A stretch of 41,095 bases of DNA, taken from NCBI GenBank assembly GCA_023144005.1, contig JAGLGN010000033.1:1-41095 (forward strand). Reading direction: 5' to 3'. This document shows positions 36,418 to 41,095 of this stretch, one piece after another; position 1 is the stretch's first letter, and each line of letters starts with the position of its first letter. The notes beneath the pieces are model-generated. The model was not told the origin of the DNA. It worked only from the letters and a program-made list of their open reading frames with translations, and made no database searches. Made by a program: the position numbers and the translations under genes. This DNA comes from a bacterium (lineage in GTDB: Bacteria > AUK180).

Positions 36418-36445
36418 ATTATAACAGTTTTAAATCAGATGTCAA
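36418..36445 (-). promoter_or_regulatory. Promoter of rplU-rpmA-bat-recX
   Basis: Minus strand -35 TTGACA (36440-36445) and -10 TATAAT (36418-36423), both perfect, with a 16-base spacer. Expected +1 near 36411 leaves about 14 bases with SD GGAGG, too short for a structured L21 leader. Confidence 0.8.
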
Positions 36446-36504
36446 GCTTAAAACGCAGATATTTCGCAATAACCCCCAATAATTTGCGGGCGACTTGCAA
36501 TTAT

Positions 36505-36960
36505 CTACTCTTTGAAATTATTATCCAGAACACTGAGAATGTGCCTGATATCCAGGCCGACATCCGTAAGTTTTTTAATGTAGGCGTCTTTATCCTCTGT
36601 TACAAAATAATTTACAACAACCTGAAGAAATGATTTCACATTCTCCGCAAAATCAATAAATTCATTCTTAATATCACTTTGCACCACTGTTTCTTTATAT
36701 TCTTCGACGAATTTTTGAAGTTTCGCGGAGATCATCTCAGCATCTCCGATCACCTTCTTCTCCAGTTTTTTATTATCTTCCGCGGAATATTCACTTTTTG
36801 CTACCAGGAGAAAGCGCTTCAGATCAGGATATTTCTCCTCCAGGGAGAGAACAAAGCCCCTGTGTATGTCTAATAGGAAATCATCAAATATATTATCCTT
36901 GACAAGATTCTTAGAGTCCCTCTCAATACTTTTAATCAATTTCACCCGGTCTTTATCCAT
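36505..36960 (-). CDS. Unrecognised 151-residue acidic helical protein
   Basis: Highly charged, Lys/Asp/Glu-rich and predicted mostly helical; no signal peptide, membrane segment or known motif. Segments such as RVKLIKSIERDSKNLVKD, LKRFLLVAKSEYSAEDNKKLEKKVIGDAEM (in parts) and FIDFAENVKSFLQVVVNYFV have the heptad-like spacing of helical bundles. It starts on the base after the stop of the 64-residue membrane protein and is the last gene of the butyrate kinase chain. Codon use looks like that of its neighbours, so it is probably a real gene. Function unknown. Confidence 0.75.
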   Translation of the reverse strand: MDKDRVKLIKSIERDSKNLVKDNIFDDFLLDIHRGFVLSLEEKYPDLKRFLLVAKSEYSAEDNKKLEKKVIGDAEMISAKLQKFVEEYKETVVQSDIKNEFIDFAENVKSFLQVVVNYFVTEDKDAYIKKLTDVGLDIRHILSVLDNNFKE

Positions 36961-37155
36961 CTATTTCACAAAAACAAATACAAGTATATAAAATATAAGA
37001 GTGACAACTATTGAAATGATCGCGGGAAGCTTATAAAATGAGAGCCCCAGTTCAATGGGCTCTATCTCCTCTTCTTCAAATACCTGCGGTTTGATCTTTT
37101 CTTTTTCAATTTTCTTTATCGCCCTTTCAGGGCTTCTTCTCTTACTTCTTTTCAT
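36961..37155 (-). CDS. Small single-pass membrane protein
   Basis: A 64-residue protein. The first 38 residues are strongly basic then acidic (KRSKRRSPERAIKKIEKEK, then FEEEEIEPIELG); the C-terminus is one membrane helix (about 42-63, LPAIISIVVTLIFYILVFVFV). The positive N-terminus should stay in the cytoplasm. It overlaps the end of the parvulin gene by 14 bp and abuts the next gene. No family recognised; the tight packing supports it being real. Confidence 0.7.
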   Translation of the reverse strand: MKRSKRRSPERAIKKIEKEKIKPQVFEEEEIEPIELGLSFYKLPAIISIVVTLIFYILVFVFVK

Positions 37156-38470
37156 TGTCCTTGTGTACCCCCTTATATTCGGGATAAAGTATCACTATGT
37201 CTGCGGCAGCGATCATTTCTTCTGTCAATTTTCTGTATCCTACATCCCTTATATACCTTTTCATATCCTCAGCGATATCCTCAACAGTGAACGGGATTAT
37301 TTCCGCGGGAAGCCGATCCTCACAGAGAAGCAGGTGATAACCGTACTCATCTGTTTTTACAACTTTTTTATATATTTCTCCCTTCTTCAGGGTGAAAGCG
37401 GCGTCGGAGAATGACGCGGGCATTACTTTTCTGGTGATGGGGCCCAATCTACCGGCAACATCCTTGATTATATCCGGGCCTTTCTGATATTCTCTGGCCT
37501 TGACACGAAATAGCTCCTGAGGGTCTTTTGTCGAAAGTATTTTCTTCAAAAGGTCAGCTGCTTCTTTCTCTTTTTCAGCATCGATCTTATCCTGAGAATC
37601 TATCAGGATATGCCGTATATCAACTCTTTCAGGTTTTGAATAGAATTCATCCAAGTGATCATCGTAGAATTTTCTTACATTCTCCGGATTTATGGGAGAA
37701 GCTTCAAAAAGGTACTGGCGCTTCATATATTGGAGCACCTGCCTTTCTTTGAAGGTTTCGATCGACCGCTGTATCCTTTTCTCAGGGACCAGGTCCTCTA
37801 TATCAATAAATATCAGCTTCCGGGCGATAAGGTCATCCAGCAGCTCGCTCAAACTTGCATCATCCCCTTTCTTCTTCTGATAAACGAAGTATCTGTTGAG
37901 CTCATTATTTGTGATCTTTGCCTCATCGTCTATTACAGCGACGACCAAAGAGGATTTCATCGGAGAATACTTGGAAAAATCCAGATATTCTTCGCTGATC
38001 TCTATCTTATGTTTAGTCCGCAATTTTGAACCTTTTCTTGAGATTTCCTTATCCACTTCTTTCCCGATCAATTCGTTTCTGATCATTTTCTCGACATCTT
38101 CAAATTTTTTATCCTTGAAGCGTTCGGAGTTCTTGTAAACTTCCTCTATTTGGGCTTCCGCTATTTCTGTTGCATCTCTGATATCACTGATGTAGATATT
38201 GAAAGCAAGTGACGATCTGAGTTTCTCTACTCTCTGAGTAAGATCGTCGGCTTCAAATTTACCGAGCTCTTCCGCCTTCTGAAGTAAAAGAGCATCTATG
38301 ATCAGCTTATCGGTAATGGTGTTCAACTGACCTTTCTCCTTAGAAACACTATGAAGTTTCTCGGTAATTTCGATCTTCTCCCCATTTACTTTCGCCACAA
38401 CAACAACTTTCCTTCTGCAACCGGTGAAAATGATCAATAGCGCAAAAAGGACTACAAGTATCCTTCTCAT
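37142..38470 (-). CDS. Parvulin-type peptidylprolyl isomerase lipoprotein
   Basis: A 442-residue lipoprotein (signal RRILVVLFALLIIFTGC with C18 as the lipid site). The N-terminal half is a SurA/PrsA-like chaperone region, with KVNGEKIEI near 28-36 as usual, charged helices, and a second NNELNRYF segment near 190. A parvulin rotamase domain (about 280-390) holds RVDIRHILIDSQDK, VAGRLGPITRKVMPASFSDAAFTLKKGE (in parts) and YGYHLLLCEDR. These fold outer-membrane or exported proteins in the periplasm. Starts directly after the butyrate kinase stop with no gap, an unexpected pairing. Confidence 0.88.
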   Translation of the reverse strand: MRRILVVLFALLIIFTGCRRKVVVVAKVNGEKIEITEKLHSVSKEKGQLNTITDKLIIDALLLQKAEELGKFEADDLTQRVEKLRSSLAFNIYISDIRDATEIAEAQIEEVYKNSERFKDKKFEDVEKMIRNELIGKEVDKEISRKGSKLRTKHKIEISEEYLDFSKYSPMKSSLVVAVIDDEAKITNNELNRYFVYQKKKGDDASLSELLDDLIARKLIFIDIEDLVPEKRIQRSIETFKERQVLQYMKRQYLFEASPINPENVRKFYDDHLDEFYSKPERVDIRHILIDSQDKIDAEKEKEAADLLKKILSTKDPQELFRVKAREYQKGPDIIKDVAGRLGPITRKVMPASFSDAAFTLKKGEIYKKVVKTDEYGYHLLLCEDRLPAEIIPFTVEDIAEDMKRYIRDVGYRKLTEEMIAAADIVILYPEYKGVHKDNEKK

Positions 38471-39556
38471 TTAAAGCTCCTTCTTATATTCATGAATTTC
38501 TTCTTTCTCTTCCAATGCCATCACAGCTCCTTCCGCAAGGGCGATCATTTCAAATTGTCCGGGAAAGAGAACGACTTGGCAAATGAATGAAACCCTCTTC
38601 TCAATACCCTCTACCAATTGGGGGCATCTTGCCATACCGCCGGTCAAAAAGATAGCGGAAACATCGCCTTCAAGGACGGTAGACATTTCACCTATGCTCT
38701 TTGCCACACGATATGCCATCGCGTCAAGGTAGAAAGTAGCATCCTTATCTCCCGCGACCACACGGTCTTCCACTTCACGCAGGTCTGAAGTGCCGATATA
38801 TCCCATTAGTCCCGACTTCTTCGTGAATTCTTTTTTCAACTCAGCCATTGTCATACCGGAGTTAAAACACATATCCATCAGCCCTTCAATGGGAAGGGTT
38901 CCCGCTCTTTCGGTCGTGAAAGGCCCCTCGCCTAAGAGGGCATTATTTACATCTATGAACCTGCCTTTTTTGATCGCGACAACAGATATTCCTCCGCCCA
39001 AATGGACACCTACCATATTAATCTCACGGAATTCCTTGCCGATCTTATGCGCGACCTCTCTGGCCGTTCTTCTGATATTCAGATTGTGAGCGCGGACAAT
39101 GCGCTCTATCTTCGGGTGACCTGAGACCTTTGCGGGTCCCTCCATTTCATTCACCGACACAGAATCAACGATGAAGGCGGGGACATTTGCTTCCTTGGAA
39201 AGCTTCAAAGCGATTATAGCGCCAAGATTCGAGGCGTGCTCGCCATATCTGCTTTCACTCAGATCATCCGTCATTGCCTGGTTAACGGCATAAACCGATC
39301 CGGGAATAGAGTGCAGGAGGCCGCCGCGGGCGGAGATCGCAGAAAGGTCGGAGATCGTATATCCGGCATTTTTGAACGCATCCATTATGATCTTCTCGCG
39401 GAAGTCGCCCTGATCGGTGATCTTTTCGAAGGGAGCAAGCTCTTCTCTCGAATGCAGCAGCTCCTTCTCGATCACCATATCTTTTTTTTCAATATCGAAT
39501 ATCCCGTACTTGGTCGATGTCGATCCGGGATTGATCACCAAAATCACTTTGCTCAT
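38471..39556 (-). CDS. buk: Butyrate kinase
   Basis: A 361-residue ASKHA-fold kinase interconverting butyryl phosphate + ADP and butyrate + ATP. Seen are VINPGSTSTKYGIFD at the start (phosphate loop), SARGGLLHSIPG, GEHASNLGAIIA, VGVHLGGGISVVAIKKGR, LLGEGPFTTERAGTLP and IFLTGGMARCPQLV. Length fits Buk (about 355-360) rather than acetate kinase (about 400). Branched-chain or other short-chain acids are possible substrates. The ATG at 39556 has SD TGGAGG 5 bases before it; a longer start at 39568 overlaps that SD. No phosphotransbutyrylase (ptb) is in the window. It provides substrate-level ATP, consistent with the POR operon. Confidence 0.93.
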   Translation of the reverse strand: MSKVILVINPGSTSTKYGIFDIEKKDMVIEKELLHSREELAPFEKITDQGDFREKIIMDAFKNAGYTISDLSAISARGGLLHSIPGSVYAVNQAMTDDLSESRYGEHASNLGAIIALKLSKEANVPAFIVDSVSVNEMEGPAKVSGHPKIERIVRAHNLNIRRTAREVAHKIGKEFREINMVGVHLGGGISVVAIKKGRFIDVNNALLGEGPFTTERAGTLPIEGLMDMCFNSGMTMAELKKEFTKKSGLMGYIGTSDLREVEDRVVAGDKDATFYLDAMAYRVAKSIGEMSTVLEGDVSAIFLTGGMARCPQLVEGIEKRVSFICQVVLFPGQFEMIALAEGAVMALEEKEEIHEYKKEL

Positions 39557-39585
39557 CGTTTCCTCCATTGCATATATGACCTTTT

Positions 39586-39614
39586 CTTATATCAAATATA
39601 TGTGAATAATTCAA
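39586..39614 (-). promoter_or_regulatory. Promoter of buk
   Basis: Minus strand -35 TTGAAT (39609-39614), 17-base spacer, -10 TATAAG (39586-39591). Expected +1 near 39579, leader about 23 bases with SD. This separates buk from the bactofilin gene upstream. Confidence 0.6.
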
Positions 39615-39626
39615 ATAAATTTTTAC

Positions 39627-39986
39627 TCAGGCTTTCTTGATCTTAGGGGCAGGAGTTTTCCCCATGATGCAGTTACCATTGAAGTTAGCGCCCTTATCGA
39701 CCTGAAGCAAAGTGGTAGAAACATCACCTTCGACATTGGAGGTGGCATTCAGCTCAAGATAATCATTGATAGTGATATTGCCCTTCACCTTTCCTCCAAT
39801 GATACCTTTAGAAGCTCTGATGTCCCCTTTGATCCAACCCTTTTCTCCGATGATGAGCATTCCGTTACATTCGATACTGCCATTGACATGTCCGTCTATA
39901 CGGATCGAGCCCTTGGATTCGAGATTGCCGGTTATCTTAGTATCAGTACCAACAGTGAGGTCTATTTTTTCATTAACGTCTTTCAT
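39627..39986 (-). CDS. Bactofilin
   Basis: A 119-residue bactofilin (DUF583), a self-polymerising cytoskeletal beta-helix. Repeats of about 17-18 residues are visible: GTDTKITGNLESKGSIRIDG, HVNGSIECNGMLIIGEKG, WIKGDIRASKGIIGGK, VKGNITINDYLELNATSN and VEGDVSTTLLQVDKG. N- and C-terminal tails (MKDVNEKID; TPAPKIKKA) are short and unstructured. It follows the M23 peptidase by 2 bp. This is a common pairing in which bactofilin positions peptidoglycan hydrolases to shape the cell. Confidence 0.95.
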   Translation of the reverse strand: MKDVNEKIDLTVGTDTKITGNLESKGSIRIDGHVNGSIECNGMLIIGEKGWIKGDIRASKGIIGGKVKGNITINDYLELNATSNVEGDVSTTLLQVDKGANFNGNCIMGKTPAPKIKKA

Positions 39987-39988
39987 AA

Positions 39989-40891
39989 TTATTCCATATT
40001 GTAATCAAGGATAAAGTTTACGGGATTCACGGGTTTATTGTTTATCAGCACTTCGTAGTGCAGGTGCGGACCTGAGGAATTGCCCGTATTGCCCCTGGTC
40101 GCTATGATATGGCCCCTTTTGACCACTTGCCCCATTTTAACATCAAGTGTATTCAAATGGGCGTATTTCGTGGAGAAGCCGAATCCGTGCTTTATCTCGA
40201 TAAGTTTACCGAATCCGTATGGGTTATTCTCTGATCGTGTAACAATACCGTCCGCCGTAGCTCTTACAGGAGTGCCCGTAGGTCCGGCGATATCAAGTCC
40301 TTTATGAAAAACCCTTTTTCCCGTGAGAGGATGTGTTCTGTAATGGAATCCTGAGGAAATATAGCCTTTAACCGGCCAGATCGAAGGAGTCGCGCAGATG
40401 AGGGAATTGTTCTTGTAGATGAATTCCTTGATCTTTATGAAGGAATCTTCCTTTTTGGAAAATTCACTCTTCAAACTCTGAACTATCGATTCCCGTATGC
40501 CATTCAATCTCTCGGTATTATAACTATCGTGATAAAGAGAGTAAAGTCCCGGACCACCCAAAGATTCTTTTGGATTTTTATTCATTCCCAAAAGGAGAGA
40601 TACCTCTTCCTCAAAAAGCTTGACCCTTTCATATTTCACGACCATTGAAAGCAGATTATCAGAGATTATCTGATTCTCTCCGGTAAGCATCTGATTCTCT
40701 TCAATGATCCTGATATAATCATCCATCTGTCTTTTCAGAGATATGTAATCATAGGAAAGGAAGATGAATGAGATAAGAAGAATGGAGAAGATAGACAGTA
40801 TCAACGCCTGCAGGGGCTTGGTTAAATGAAGCTTGCGAATGTTTCCTTGCCCCCTGGGAATAATTAGAATTTCTTTCTCTTTAATTCTCAT
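39989..40891 (-). CDS. M23-family peptidoglycan endopeptidase, membrane-anchored
   Basis: A 300-residue protein with a basic cytoplasmic tail, one membrane helix (about 27-48), a coiled-coil region (about 50-105) and an M23 (LytM-type) metallopeptidase domain (about 170-295). Zinc and catalytic residues are complete: H196 and D200 in HKGLDIA, H245 in YAHLN, and H276/H278 in HLHYE. An active DD- or DL-endopeptidase is expected, acting on peptidoglycan in the periplasm. No SD precedes the ATG; the promoter's +1 is about 2 bases upstream, so the mRNA is probably leaderless. Co-transcribed with bactofilin. Confidence 0.94.
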   Translation of the reverse strand: MRIKEKEILIIPRGQGNIRKLHLTKPLQALILSIFSILLISFIFLSYDYISLKRQMDDYIRIIEENQMLTGENQIISDNLLSMVVKYERVKLFEEEVSLLLGMNKNPKESLGGPGLYSLYHDSYNTERLNGIRESIVQSLKSEFSKKEDSFIKIKEFIYKNNSLICATPSIWPVKGYISSGFHYRTHPLTGKRVFHKGLDIAGPTGTPVRATADGIVTRSENNPYGFGKLIEIKHGFGFSTKYAHLNTLDVKMGQVVKRGHIIATRGNTGNSSGPHLHYEVLINNKPVNPVNFILDYNME

Positions 40892-40899
40892 TCTGCCAT

Positions 40900-40928
40900 A
40901 TTCTACTGGATTTATACCTATTTGTCAA
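40900..40928 (-). promoter_or_regulatory. Promoter of M23-bactofilin (near-leaderless)
   Basis: Minus strand -35 TTGACA (40923-40928), 17-base spacer, -10 TAGAAT (40900-40905). Expected +1 near 40893, two bases before the ATG at 40891. Confidence 0.75.
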
Positions 40929-41006
40929 GTTTTTTTGCATATAGTATTTTGATTCATAATGTTAAATGTTGATTGAAAGTATCTGAGATAAGAATCTCTG
41001 TGTTCT

Positions 41007-41048
41007 ATCTTTGAATTGTCAATATGAAATTGACAATTCAATAAAGAT
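41007..41048. repeat. Long AT-rich inverted repeat
   Basis: ttgaattgtcaat (41011-41023) and attgacaattcaa (41029-41041) form a perfect 13-bp stem with a 5-base loop. The outer atcttt/aaagat can extend it with a small bulge. No T-run follows, so a Rho-independent terminator is doubtful; an operator or an element end is equally possible. Confidence 0.6.
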
Positions 41049-41065
41049 TATTTGATGGAGTTTTG

Positions 41066-41095
41066 ATCCGTCTTTTCATTATTAACATATGCTTT
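41066..41095 (+). repeat. Dispersed repeat, left end of a further copy
   Basis: The last 30 bases match 22774-22803 at 27 positions (shared tcttttcattatta), the left end of the complete copy there. The rest of this copy would lie beyond the window. Confidence 0.7.

Overview
The window looks like chromosomal DNA of a diderm, probably anaerobic and fermentative bacterium. LPS synthesis (lpxB), outer-membrane beta-barrels and a PorV-like protein indicate an outer membrane. Pyruvate:ferredoxin oxidoreductase, butyrate kinase and three PflA-like or ferredoxin-linked functions point to an oxygen-free lifestyle. Two secreted proteins end in type IX-like C-terminal sorting domains, which points towards the FCB group or a neighbouring candidate phylum (inference; no rRNA gene is present to place it). 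The DNA is moderately AT-rich and almost all genes lie on the minus strand; only an FHA protein and a radical SAM gene read on the plus strand.

Layout from left to right. 1-230 is half of a dispersed repeat. 231-3035 holds a DUF2378-like gene, a nitroreductase and proS as one overlapping operon. 3499-9606 encodes an ankyrin membrane protein, a PorV-like barrel fused to a CsgG-like domain, and a giant repeat-rich secreted protein. 9817-10907 holds a DUF2914 protein, then a hairpin-rich 350-bp insert bracketed by partial copies of the adjacent tRNA-Val. 10994-12385 is an outer-membrane barrel. 12461-15371 is the porGDAB operon. 15372-16952 is non-coding and holds an array of two repeat units. 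16953-20595 is metG-ahcY-NusG domain II-Gx transporter. 20650-22689 holds a lipoprotein, a double-FHA protein and a radical SAM enzyme. 23199-32094 is a ten-gene chain starting at tgt (tgt, yajC, ICMT-like, lpxB, hslV, DUF4416, amrS, citC, spoIID-like, secreted FN3-like protein). 32380-36397 is rplU-rpmA-batA-batB-recX followed by a phosphatase. 36505-40891 is M23 peptidase-bactofilin, then butyrate kinase-parvulin-two small unknown genes.

The most unusual content lies between genes. A 271-bp MITE-like element with 16-bp imperfect terminal inverted repeats sits between recX and the phosphatase, flanked by TA. Its two halves are amplified into a 3+3 array at 15.8-16.6 kb, and isolated ends border the radical SAM gene. 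Both termini read outward as ATG-AAT-CAG-(A)RC-AC, so the element can hand a start codon and an N-terminal MNQ(S/N)T to whatever lies downstream. This is seen at two unrelated enzymes. A second repeat family lies at both window ends and at 22.8-23.2 kb, which suggests the sequence was cut at repeats. Several strong sigma70-like promoters sit so close to start codons that the mRNAs would be leaderless or nearly so.
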